Below are positions 1-5,776 of a DNA stretch of 7,013 nucleotides, piece after piece. The translations under genes were made by a program, and so were the position numbers. Source of the stretch: Desulfobacterales bacterium (lineage in GTDB: Bacteria; Desulfobacterota; Desulfobacteria; Desulfobacterales; 4be13); contig JAOZLU010000147.1 of the NCBI GenBank assembly GCA_029934695.1, positions 5,977 to 12,989 on the forward strand, written 5' to 3'. The notes below the pieces were generated by a model. It worked only from the letters and a program-made list of their open reading frames with translations. It had not been told where the DNA came from and did no database searches. How positions within the stretch are numbered: position 1 is the stretch's first letter; every line of letters starts with the position of its first letter.

Positions 1-18
1 ACATTTTTTGAATCGGTC

Positions 19-47
19 TTGACAAAAGCAACCTCAGACATTATTCT
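19..47 (+). promoter_or_regulatory. candidate sigma-70 promoter upstream of dnaG (distal)
   Basis: A perfect -35 hexamer TTGACA (19-24) is followed, after 17 bp, by TATTCT (42-47), which matches four of six positions of TATAAT. It lies about 245 bp upstream of the dnaG start and points toward it. It could instead serve an unseen small transcript. The call rests on hexamers alone. Confidence 0.4.
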
Positions 48-93
48 GTAGTTTTGCTGAAAATTTGGAGGCCCTTCTTTTGTTTTCAGTTAT

Positions 94-120
94 TTGACAT
101 AATGTGAAATTTTTTATAAG
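94..120 (+). promoter_or_regulatory. candidate sigma-70 promoter upstream of dnaG (proximal)
   Basis: TTGACA (94-99) and TATAAG (115-120) are strong hexamers, six of six and five of six, but the spacer is only 15 bp, shorter than the preferred 17. With the distal candidate it would form a tandem promoter for dnaG-rpoD. A transcript from here would carry the duplicated repeat at 162-229 in its 5' untranslated region. Confidence 0.4.
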
Positions 121-129
121 GACATAAGC

Positions 130-229
130 CACGGATACACGGATAATCTGGCATCCTTCATTTTGCCGCCTAAAGGCGGAACTACGAACGGAACTACGAA
201 CTTTGCCGCCTAAAGGCGGAACTACGAAC
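130..229 (+). repeat. duplicated hairpin-bearing repeat in the dnaG leader
   Basis: A 28-bp sequence occurs twice without change, at 162-189 and 202-229. Each copy holds the small inverted repeat CCGCC-TAAA-GGCGG and ends in GGAACTACGAAC. An extra copy of that 12-mer sits between them (190-201), so the tail is present three times. Just upstream, CACGGATA occurs twice in tandem (130-145). The arrangement resembles a dispersed palindromic (REP- or MITE-like) element with local duplication, but only a genome-wide search could show it is dispersed. It lies in the untranslated leader and is open in the dnaG frame by chance. Confidence 0.7.
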
Positions 230-292
230 TTTTCCGTGTCTGAAATTAAAGTTGCATATCACGTTTGCATATTGAAGGAGGCTCGTCTTTTT

Positions 293-2074
293 TTGGCCTT
301 TATCCCGAAAGATAAAATTACGGATATCCAGTCCGCTGCTGATATTGTTGAAATTGTTTCAGAATCCGTACTTCTGAAAAAAGCAGGAAAAGACTACAAG
401 GGGCTTTGTCCGTTTCATACCGAAAAAACCCCCTCGTTCACAGTAAGTCCTGAAAAACAGATATTTCACTGCTTTGGGTGCGGTACGGGAGGAAATGTTT
501 TCAGCTTTCTGATGAAACAGGAGGGCGTTTCGTTTCCTGAAGCTGCAAAAACACTTGCCCGACGCTATGGCATTGAAATTCCGACACAGACCATGCCCCC
601 GGAGGAGAGACAGCGCATGGATGAGCGGGAAAATCTTTTTGCCGTCAACAGACAGGCTGCTGATTTTTTTCACCATTCCCTGCTGAACAGTCCCGCAGGG
701 GAAAAAGCAATGACATATCTGAAGAAACGGGGCATGACAAAAGAGACAGTTGACGCTTTTCATATCGGATATGATTCCGGCTGGGATAATTTTACAAATT
801 ATTGCCTGCAGAAAGAGATATCCCGCGAACTGGCGGAAAAAGCAGGCCTGATCGGCTCCAAAAACGGACGGTTTTATGATCGCTTCTGGGACAGGATCAT
901 ATTTCCGATCTTTGACGTGGGGATGCGTGTGATCGGCTTTGGCGGACGGGTGACGGACAATTCCAATCCCAAACGTCCCAAATATTATAATTCCCCGGAA
1001 ACGCCTCTGTACAACAAAAGCCGGTCCTTATACGGTCTGCACAGGGCAAAGCAGAAATGCAGGCAGAGCGGCATTGCTTATCTGACTGAGGGGTATGTTG
1101 ATGTGCTGTCCCTTTATCAGCATGGAATAGAAAACGCGGTTGCAACGCTCGGGACAGCAATCACCCCGGAGCATGTCCGTCTTCTTAAAGGATATGTCCG
1201 CGAGGTCATCCTTGTGTATGATTCAGATGAGGCAGGCATCAGGGCCGCCCAGCGGAGCATCGGAACTTTCAGGAAAGAAAATATGGATGTCCGTATCCTT
1301 GTCCTGCCTTCAGGATATGATCCGGATGCATATCTTTTTGAATTCGGCCCTGAATCTTTCACAGATGCTGCAGAAGGAGCGCTTTCTGCCATGTCTTTCC
1401 TCTTGGACGCTGCAATAAAAAAGCACGGGCTTTCTGTTGAGGGGAAAATTCGTATCCTTTCGGAGATGAAAGGCTCCCTGGCATCTGTCCATGACAGTGT
1501 GGCAAGATCATTGTACATTAAGGATTTTGCAGACCGTATCCATGTTGATGAGTCAGCAGTTCTGGAACAGGTGAGGGAGGTAATTTTTGAAAATAAAAAG
1601 AAAGGACTGTCCCGTCAGCATTATCCCCCGAAACAGCTGTCAGACGGACCGCTTTCTTCTCCCGCCCTCAGAATTGAACAGCAGATTACTTCCATGATGC
1701 TTCAGTTCCCTGAAATATTGACTGAAATACATCACCGGAATCTGATTGAGGATTTTGAGAATGAAACCCTTAAATCTGTATGCCAGACAATTTTAAAACA
1801 TAATAATGGTTCAGACGGCAGGGTGTCGGAACTGATCGGGTTAATGGATGACAAAAAAAAAAGGGATATGGCGACTTCCCTGGCAATGAAAGAGGATGCC
1901 TGGACCCGTGAGGGGTGTCTCAGTCTGATCGCACAATTTGAATCCATCCGAAACCGACGCAAAACCGCTTTTTTGGTACAGAAAATGGGAGCAGCAGATG
2001 ACCATGAAGAAATGCTTTCGATTGGAAATGAATTTCAGAGGGAAAAAGAGATTCAGGCCGGAATAAGACAGTAA
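293..2074 (+). CDS. dnaG: DNA primase DnaG
   Basis: DnaG makes the short RNA primers that start leading strands and Okazaki fragments, working at the fork with the DnaB helicase. The 593-residue product has the family's three parts. The N-terminal CHC2 zinc finger has ligands C39, H42, C60 and C63, spaced as in E. coli primase. The TOPRIM catalytic core includes E266 and D270 (EGYVDVLSLY), D310 and D312 (DSDEAG), and D343 and D345 (YDPDAYL). A helix-rich C-terminal helicase-binding region covers roughly residues 425-593. The start is a TTG at 293, with AAGGAGG at 275-281, 11 bases upstream. An in-frame TTG at 203 would add 30 residues read from repeat DNA, and family alignment does not support it. 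No in-frame ATG occurs before residue 74. An unbroken run of ten A (1853-1862) encodes K521-K523. rpoD follows after 72 bp, the usual macromolecular-synthesis pair. Identity is certain; the start is probable. Confidence 0.97.
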   Translation: MAFIPKDKITDIQSAADIVEIVSESVLLKKAGKDYKGLCPFHTEKTPSFTVSPEKQIFHCFGCGTGGNVFSFLMKQEGVSFPEAAKTLARRYGIEIPTQTMPPEERQRMDERENLFAVNRQAADFFHHSLLNSPAGEKAMTYLKKRGMTKETVDAFHIGYDSGWDNFTNYCLQKEISRELAEKAGLIGSKNGRFYDRFWDRIIFPIFDVGMRVIGFGGRVTDNSNPKRPKYYNSPETPLYNKSRSLYGLHRAKQKCRQSGIAYLTEGYVDVLSLYQHGIENAVATLGTAITPEHVRLLKGYVREVILVYDSDEAGIRAAQRSIGTFRKENMDVRILVLPSGYDPDAYLFEFGPESFTDAAEGALSAMSFLLDAAIKKHGLSVEGKIRILSEMKGSLASVHDSVARSLYIKDFADRIHVDESAVLEQVREVIFENKKKGLSRQHYPPKQLSDGPLSSPALRIEQQITSMMLQFPEILTEIHHRNLIEDFENETLKSVCQTILKHNNGSDGRVSELIGLMDDKKKRDMATSLAMKEDAWTREGCLSLIAQFESIRNRRKTAFLVQKMGAADDHEEMLSIGNEFQREKEIQAGIRQ

Positions 2075-2100
2075 GGCTGTTTCGGAAAAGATTCAGTCTT

Positions 2101-2128
2101 TTGAGCTTTAAGCTTTAAGCTTTAAGAT
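2101..2128 (+). repeat. heptanucleotide tandem repeat between dnaG and rpoD
   Basis: Four consecutive 7-bp units read TTGAGCT, TTAAGCT, TTAAGCT, TTAAGAT; the central two are identical and the outer ones differ by one base. The array ends four bases before the rpoD ribosome binding site AGGAGG (2133-2138), so it lies in the dnaG-rpoD intercistronic mRNA. AAGCTT is self-complementary, so units could pair weakly with one another. No terminator is visible between the two genes. Confidence 0.8.
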
Positions 2129-2146
2129 AAGCAGGAGGCTATTTAT

Positions 2147-3916
2147 ATGACAAAAAAATCCGCTGCAAAACCCAAAGGTAAGACTATCAATGAAAATGCC
2201 CTGAAGGAACTGATTTCCAAAGGGAGAGAACAGGGCTATCTGTCTTATGATGAAATTAACGGTGTGCTCCCTGACGATATGCTGGCTCCGGATCAGATTG
2301 ACGACACACTCATCCTGTTTGATGACCTTAACATTGAAATTGTAGATGAGAAAAAACGAAAAGTAGCGGATAGTATAAAAAAAACCAAAGAGAAAAAGAC
2401 CACCGACGCGGCTGATGCTGCTGCTACTCAGGATTTCGGTTCAGTCACCGACCCTGTCAAAATGTATCTGCGTGAGATGGGTCTTGTCAATCTTCTGACC
2501 AGGGAAGAAGAGGTGGTCATTGCCAAAAAGATAGAGGCGGGTGAGCAGGAAGCCCTGAAATCACTCCTTGAAACCACCACCGGAGTGGAATGTATCATGA
2601 GGCTTGGCAGGCATATTGAGGAGGGAGAGCTTCGCTCGAAACATGTTCTCAGAGACATTGATGAGGGGGACACTTATGTTGATGAAGCGGTCCAGATTGA
2701 GTCCTTTTTAAAGACCATCCATGGAATCCGGCAACTTTACGATGAAAACAGGAAATTTCGTGGAGAACTTTTCTTAGGGGAACTGGAATCAGACCAGCAG
2801 CGCAAGCTCAAAAGATATATCACACGTCGGAATAATAAAATTTTTTATCTGCTTAAAGACTGGCGTTTTGAAAACGATGTCATTGAGAAGATTGAAAAAC
2901 TTATAAGGGATCAGATAGACTGGTTTGATAACATGGGCAAACGGATGCTGATGAGTGCGGGCACTGTGAATGCCCCCCTGTCAGAGGCATGTTCTCAGTT
3001 GGAAAGCGAACATCACTTTGTTCAATGGGCGCAATACCGCTGTGACCTGAAAAAAGACGAAATCGTCTCACAATTTCAGGATATCAGGATTGTCCGGAGT
3101 CAGATAGAGGAAAAAGAAAGGCTCATCAAGGCAAAGTGCCGGACCCTGAAGCGCATTATTTCAGGTGTTGATGAGGGGCATGCCAAGGCAAAAAGGGCCA
3201 AAAGCGAGCTGATCAAGGCCAATCTGCGCCTCGTTGTCAGTATTGCCAAGAAATATACCAACAGAGGGCTTCAGTTTCTGGATCTGATACAGGAAGGGAA
3301 TATCGGTCTGATGAAGGCGGTGGACAAATTTGAATATCGCCGGGGATACAAGTTCAGCACTTATGCGACCTGGTGGATCCGGCAGGCCATCACCCGGGCC
3401 ATTGCAGATCAGGCAAGAACCATTCGTATTCCGGTCCACATGATTGAAACCATCAACAAACTCATCCGTACTTCCAGATATCTGGTGCAGGAACTCGGGC
3501 GTGAGCCTACGCCTGAGGAGATTGCCGAAAAAATGGAAATTCCCTTGGACAAGGTGCGGAAGGTCCTGAAAATTGCCAGGGAACCGATTTCTCTGGAAAC
3601 CCCCATTGGCGAGGAGGAAGACAGCCATCTCGGAGATTTCATAGAAGACAAAAAATTCATGCTCCCTTCGGATGCTGCTGTCAGCCTGAACCTCGCTGAA
3701 CAGACCAGGAAAGTCCTTGCCACATTAACCCCGCGTGAAGAAAAGGTGTTGCGTATGCGCTTCGGCATCGGGGAAAAGGCGGACCATACCCTTGAAGAGG
3801 TGGGGCAGGATTTTGCAGTCACCCGTGAGCGGATCAGGCAGATTGAGGCCAAGGCCCTGAGAAAACTGAGGCATCCGACCCGAAGCCGGAGGCTGAAGAG
3901 TTTTCTTGATTATTAA
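2147..3916 (+). CDS. rpoD: RNA polymerase principal sigma factor RpoD (sigma-70, group 1)
   Basis: RpoD is the housekeeping sigma subunit that gives core RNA polymerase its recognition of -35 and -10 elements. All regions of a group 1 sigma are present in 589 residues (E. coli has 613). Region 1.1 covers about residues 10-75, followed by a lysine- and alanine-rich linker. Region 1.2 begins at D102 (DPVKMYLREMG). A large non-conserved region extends to about residue 345. Region 2 has NLRLVVSIAKKY from N359 and the promoter-melting segment YATWWIRQAITRAI at 406-419. Region 3 follows. Region 4.2 has a helix-turn-helix at about H547-H576 (VTRERIRQIEAKALRKLR) for the -35 box. The ATG is preceded by AGGAGG with 8 bases of spacing. 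It probably shares a transcript with dnaG. Region 4.2 looks intact, which fits the several TTGACA boxes in this window. Confidence 0.98.
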   Translation: MTKKSAAKPKGKTINENALKELISKGREQGYLSYDEINGVLPDDMLAPDQIDDTLILFDDLNIEIVDEKKRKVADSIKKTKEKKTTDAADAAATQDFGSVTDPVKMYLREMGLVNLLTREEEVVIAKKIEAGEQEALKSLLETTTGVECIMRLGRHIEEGELRSKHVLRDIDEGDTYVDEAVQIESFLKTIHGIRQLYDENRKFRGELFLGELESDQQRKLKRYITRRNNKIFYLLKDWRFENDVIEKIEKLIRDQIDWFDNMGKRMLMSAGTVNAPLSEACSQLESEHHFVQWAQYRCDLKKDEIVSQFQDIRIVRSQIEEKERLIKAKCRTLKRIISGVDEGHAKAKRAKSELIKANLRLVVSIAKKYTNRGLQFLDLIQEGNIGLMKAVDKFEYRRGYKFSTYATWWIRQAITRAIADQARTIRIPVHMIETINKLIRTSRYLVQELGREPTPEEIAEKMEIPLDKVRKVLKIAREPISLETPIGEEEDSHLGDFIEDKKFMLPSDAAVSLNLAEQTRKVLATLTPREEKVLRMRFGIGEKADHTLEEVGQDFAVTRERIRQIEAKALRKLRHPTRSRRLKSFLDY

Positions 3917-3949
3917 AAGTGAAAAAACCCAACCAAAAATATTTAATGC

Positions 3950-3978
3950 TTGACAAAATGTTTTTATGAAGTTAGAAG
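3950..3978 (+). promoter_or_regulatory. candidate promoter for the CAU tRNA
   Basis: TTGACA (3950-3955) is followed after 17 bp by TAGAAG (3973-3978), matching six of six and four of six consensus positions. Transcription would begin near 3985, about 16 bases before the tRNA, which suits a short 5' leader removed by RNase P. No clear terminator separates it from rpoD, so read-through transcripts could also contribute. Confidence 0.5.
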
Positions 3979-4000
3979 GGATTTATTCAGGCTGATTCAC

Positions 4001-4073
4001 GGGCCCATAGCTCAGTTGGAAGAGCCCCCGGCTCATAACCGGATGGTCTCTGGTTCGAACCCAGATGGGCCCA
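4001..4073 (+). tRNA. tRNA with anticodon CAU, probably tRNA-Ile2 (else elongator tRNA-Met)
   Basis: The cloverleaf is complete. The acceptor stem GGGCCCA (4001-4007) pairs fully with 4066-4072. The D arm is GCTC/GAGC (4010-4013 with 4022-4025). The anticodon loop CTCATAA (4032-4038) has CAT at 4034-4036. The T stem has five pairs around the loop TTCGAAC (4054-4060), and the discriminator is A4073. CCA is not encoded. The G1:C72 pair and the C at position 29 argue against the initiator. Base pairs C4:G69 and C5:G68 are known identity elements for the lysidine synthetase TilS, and the sequence resembles tRNA-Ile2, whose C34 becomes lysidine to read AUA. Elongator Met cannot be excluded. The top anticodon-stem pair is a C27-A43 mismatch. 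Confidence 0.93.
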
Positions 4074-4117
4074 TATCCTGATTTGAAATAATACTGAACG
4101 CCATATCTAAAGGGTTG

Positions 4118-4161
4118 AAAGAGGATTTGTCAAAATAGCGGTTGCTATCTGCTCTTTTTTT
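4118..4161 (+). terminator. candidate intrinsic terminator after the tRNA
   Basis: AAAGAGGAT (4118-4126) can pair with ATC and CTCTTT (4147-4149 and 4152-4157) across a two-base bulge, followed directly by a T tract (T7 at 4155-4161, part of which closes the stem). A competing inner hairpin ATAGC-GGTT-GCTAT lies at 4135-4148. An A8 tract follows (4162-4169), so the element might act on both strands. The stem is AT-rich and bulged, so strength is uncertain. Confidence 0.4.
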
Positions 4162-4375
4162 AAAAAAAATGGGGCGGCTGTCCTGAAAATTTCGGCATCC
4201 TTACCAGAAAACAAAAAGTGGTCGTTCAGAACGATTTGCAAAATGGTTTTATGTTAAGGCAGACTGAAAAATGAAGAATGTCAAGATTTCCCAACTATCT
4301 TTATATGTTACAAGAAAATTGTATAACAACGACAAACAATATAGTAAAGGGGCAAAGTTTTCTGCCTGGAAGTTT
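4162..4375. other. gene-free stretch upstream of nif3
   Basis: Together with the flanking terminator candidates this makes about 355 bases without a coding gene between the tRNA and nif3. I see no convincing open frame or known riboswitch. It holds a perfect short palindrome, TCGTTC-A-GAACGA (4222-4234), which could be an operator or a chance inverted repeat. It also holds an AT-rich segment with weak promoter-like hexamers (4300-4345). The stretch ends at the strong terminator 4376-4415. A short non-coding RNA or a leader of nif3 is possible but unproven. Confidence 0.5.
4300..4327 (+). promoter_or_regulatory. weak candidate promoter for a short RNA or nif3 leader
   Basis: TTTATA (4300-4305) and TATAAC (4322-4327) match the -35 and -10 consensus at four and five positions with a 16-bp spacer. 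A transcript starting near 4334 would reach the terminator at 4376-4415 after about 80 bases in all. The region is AT-rich, so chance matches are likely. Confidence 0.25.
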
Positions 4376-4415
4376 AAAGAAACCAAGTTTTTAAAAAACT
4401 TGGTTTCTTTTTTTT
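4376..4415 (+). terminator. strong intrinsic terminator just upstream of nif3
   Basis: A perfect 17-bp inverted repeat, AAAGAAACCAAGTTTTT (4376-4392) against 4394-4410, is followed by a T8 tract (4408-4415, overlapping the end of the arm). The hairpin ends only 14 bases before the nif3 ATG, leaving no room for a promoter in between. It either ends an upstream transcript or acts as an attenuator within a nif3 leader. Confidence 0.85.
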
Positions 4416-4429
4416 GGATTTGAGTCAAT

Positions 4430-5569
4430 ATGACTGTAACTGTTGCAGATATTATAAGGATAATGGAAACCCTTGCCCCGTCCCGGCTTGCTGAAACATG
4501 GGACAATGCAGGGCTTCAGGTCGGGCAGAAAGACTGGCCTGTCAGACGTGTCTGGGTTGCTCTGGATCCGACTCCTGATGTGATGGCTGCTGCCTCTGAA
4601 AAAGGCGCTGATCTTTTAATCACCCACCATCCCCTGATATTCAAACCTCTGAAGTCCGTTGATTTCAGCACACCCGCAGGTTCCATCATCCTTATGGCAA
4701 GTCAGCATCAGATGGCCATATTTTCAGCACATACCAATCTTGACAACGTGGCAGGCGGTGTCAATGATGTCCTTGCATCCAAAATCGGTCTCAAAAATCT
4801 GGAAACTCTGGGAAAGGCCATGGAACCGGAAATCTGCAAACTGGTTGTCTATGTTCCGGCTGAATATGAGCAGAAGATTCTGAACGCTCTTTTTGAAACA
4901 AGTGCGGGAAGCATCGGTGAATATTCATGCTGTTCATTCAGAAACAGAGGCAAAGGCACATTCAGGCCAGGACCTTGGGCAAAGCCGTTTGCCGGCGAGG
5001 CAGGTAAAATTTCCCATGCAGATGAGGTCAGAATAGAAACAGTTGTGGCGCAAAATGATGTTACGCGCGTTACTGAATACATAAAGGACATTCATCCTTA
5101 TGAAACCATGGCTTACGATGTGTATCCAATTCAAAATTCCGAATTCCGGATTCCGGATTCAAACAGAATACAGGGACTCGGGCGCATTGGTGAGCTTGAT
5201 GAAAAAATGGATCTGGCATCTTTTGCCCTGAAGATCAAAGAAATATTGGGACTTGAATCTGTAAAAGTTGCAGGAAAACCGGATTTGCCCGTAACTAGGG
5301 CGGCACTCTGCACAGGGAGCGGTTCCAGCCTGATGAACATCTTTTTTTCATCCGGGGCTGAAGTTTATATCAGCGGAGATTTGCGGTATCATGATGCCAG
5401 GGACGCGGAAGCCCAAGGACGCGGGCTTATTGATATCGGACATTTTGCATCAGAGTTTATGATTGTCGAGGTCCTTGCAGACCGGCTGGGTAAAATTCTG
5501 CATGAAGCCGGGATGGATGTAACTGTTGAGGCATGCAGACTTGAAAAAGAACCGTTTGTGTCAGTCTGA
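4430..5569 (+). CDS. Nif3/DUF34-family dinuclear metal-centre protein (YqfO-type, with inserted domain)
   Basis: This is a hexamer-forming family with a two-metal site; its cellular role is unsettled, and 'GTP cyclohydrolase type 2' labels for it are weakly supported. Metal ligands are visible at H66 and H67 (ITHHPL), H101 and D105 (AHTNLDN) and, near the C-terminus, H338 and E342 (GHFASE). Between the halves sits the PII/CutA1-like insert found in long members such as Bacillus YqfO, about residues 137-235, with YSCCSFRNRGKGTFRPG and HPYETMAYDVYP. At 379 residues the length is normal for this subtype. The N-terminus fits the family start (VADIIRIMETLAPSRLAETWDNAGLQVG in pattern). The ribosome binding site is weak: only GGA at 4416-4418. 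After the insert, residues 236-244 are encoded by a heptanucleotide repeat (5135-5160). A rpoD-nif3 neighbourhood is also seen in Bacillus. Confidence 0.93.
   Translation: MTVTVADIIRIMETLAPSRLAETWDNAGLQVGQKDWPVRRVWVALDPTPDVMAAASEKGADLLITHHPLIFKPLKSVDFSTPAGSIILMASQHQMAIFSAHTNLDNVAGGVNDVLASKIGLKNLETLGKAMEPEICKLVVYVPAEYEQKILNALFETSAGSIGEYSCCSFRNRGKGTFRPGPWAKPFAGEAGKISHADEVRIETVVAQNDVTRVTEYIKDIHPYETMAYDVYPIQNSEFRIPDSNRIQGLGRIGELDEKMDLASFALKIKEILGLESVKVAGKPDLPVTRAALCTGSGSSLMNIFFSSGAEVYISGDLRYHDARDAEAQGRGLIDIGHFASEFMIVEVLADRLGKILHEAGMDVTVEACRLEKEPFVSV
5135..5160 (+). repeat. heptanucleotide repeat inside the nif3 coding sequence
   Basis: Units AATTCCG, AATTCCG, GATTCCG and the partial GATTC follow without a gap: 3.7 copies of a 7-bp unit with one variable base. 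They encode NSEFRIPDS, in the linker between the inserted PII-like domain and the C-terminal metal-binding half. Three 7-bp units equal 21 bases, so a gain of three keeps the reading frame. Confidence 0.8.
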
Positions 5570-5643
5570 GGAAGGAAATCTGAAGGATGAAGTTTGAGGG
5601 ATGAAGTTTGAGGGATGAGGGATGAAGGATGAAGTTTGAGGAA
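5567..5643 (+). repeat. purine-rich heptanucleotide array immediately after nif3
   Basis: From 5581 nine successive heptads all begin with TGA: TGAAGGA, TGAAGTT, TGAGGGA, TGAAGTT, TGAGGGA, TGAGGGA, TGAAGGA, TGAAGTT, TGAGGAA. The same register reaches back 14 bases to the nif3 stop codon, where TGAGGAA (5567-5573) is identical to the last unit. Unit variants partly alternate, giving an imperfect 14-bp higher-order repeat. Confidence 0.9.
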
Positions 5644-5649
5644 GGTCTG

Positions 5650-5702
5650 ATTCATAATTCATAATTCATAATTCATAATTCATAATTCATAATTCATAAT
5701 TC
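5650..5702 (+). repeat. (ATTCATA)7 heptanucleotide array
   Basis: Seven perfect copies of ATTCATA plus ATTC run from 5650 to 5702 with no variation. This contrasts with the degenerate array just upstream, from which it is separated by six bases. On the reverse strand the unit reads TGAATTA, placing it in the same TGA-headed family in the opposite orientation. Perfect identity suggests recent expansion or ongoing slippage. Confidence 0.95.
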
Positions 5703-5705
5703 GTT

Positions 5706-5748
5706 CCGGCTTAGGTTAGCCGCCGAATTTTAACCAAGCCGGTTTTTT
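5706..5748 (+). terminator. strong intrinsic terminator between nif3 and the zinc-ribbon gene
   Basis: CCGGCTT (5706-5712) pairs with AAGCCGG (5736-5742), and GGTTA (5714-5718) pairs with TAACC (5731-5735), with one bulged A (5713) and a 12-base loop. T6 follows (5743-5748). It should end nif3 transcripts. Its T tract lies only 15 bases before the ribosome binding site of the next gene. Confidence 0.9.
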
Positions 5749-5776
5749 GTAACTAAGTCAGGCGGGAGAAAAATGG

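Noticed and set aside
203..292. Longer dnaG reading frame starting at a TTG at 203
   Set aside because: It lacks a ribosome binding site, is encoded by the duplicated repeat, and adds 30 residues before the normal family start; TTG 293 follows AAGGAGG.
2377..2384. A8 run in rpoD as a programmed frameshift site
   Set aside because: It falls in a lysine-rich linker where AAA codons are expected, with no stimulatory structure seen; shorter and less notable than the A10 in dnaG.
3161..3852. Reverse-strand open frames of about 150 codons inside rpoD
   Set aside because: They lie opposite the strongly conserved sigma regions and are shadows of rpoD codon usage.
4001..4073. Initiator tRNA-fMet
   Set aside because: The first pair is G1:C72 rather than a mismatch, and the anticodon stem lacks the three consecutive G:C pairs typical of initiators.
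4249..4506. Reverse-strand 85-codon frame spanning the nif3 start
   Set aside because: It crosses the strong terminator and the nif3 N-terminus, and has low-complexity composition with no recognisable motif.
5567..5702. CRISPR array
   Set aside because: Units are 7 bp without unique spacers; this is a simple tandem repeat.
5773..5775. ATG at 5773 as start of the zinc-ribbon gene
   Set aside because: It is in another frame and reaches a stop after three codons; ATG 5777 has the better spacing from GGGAG.
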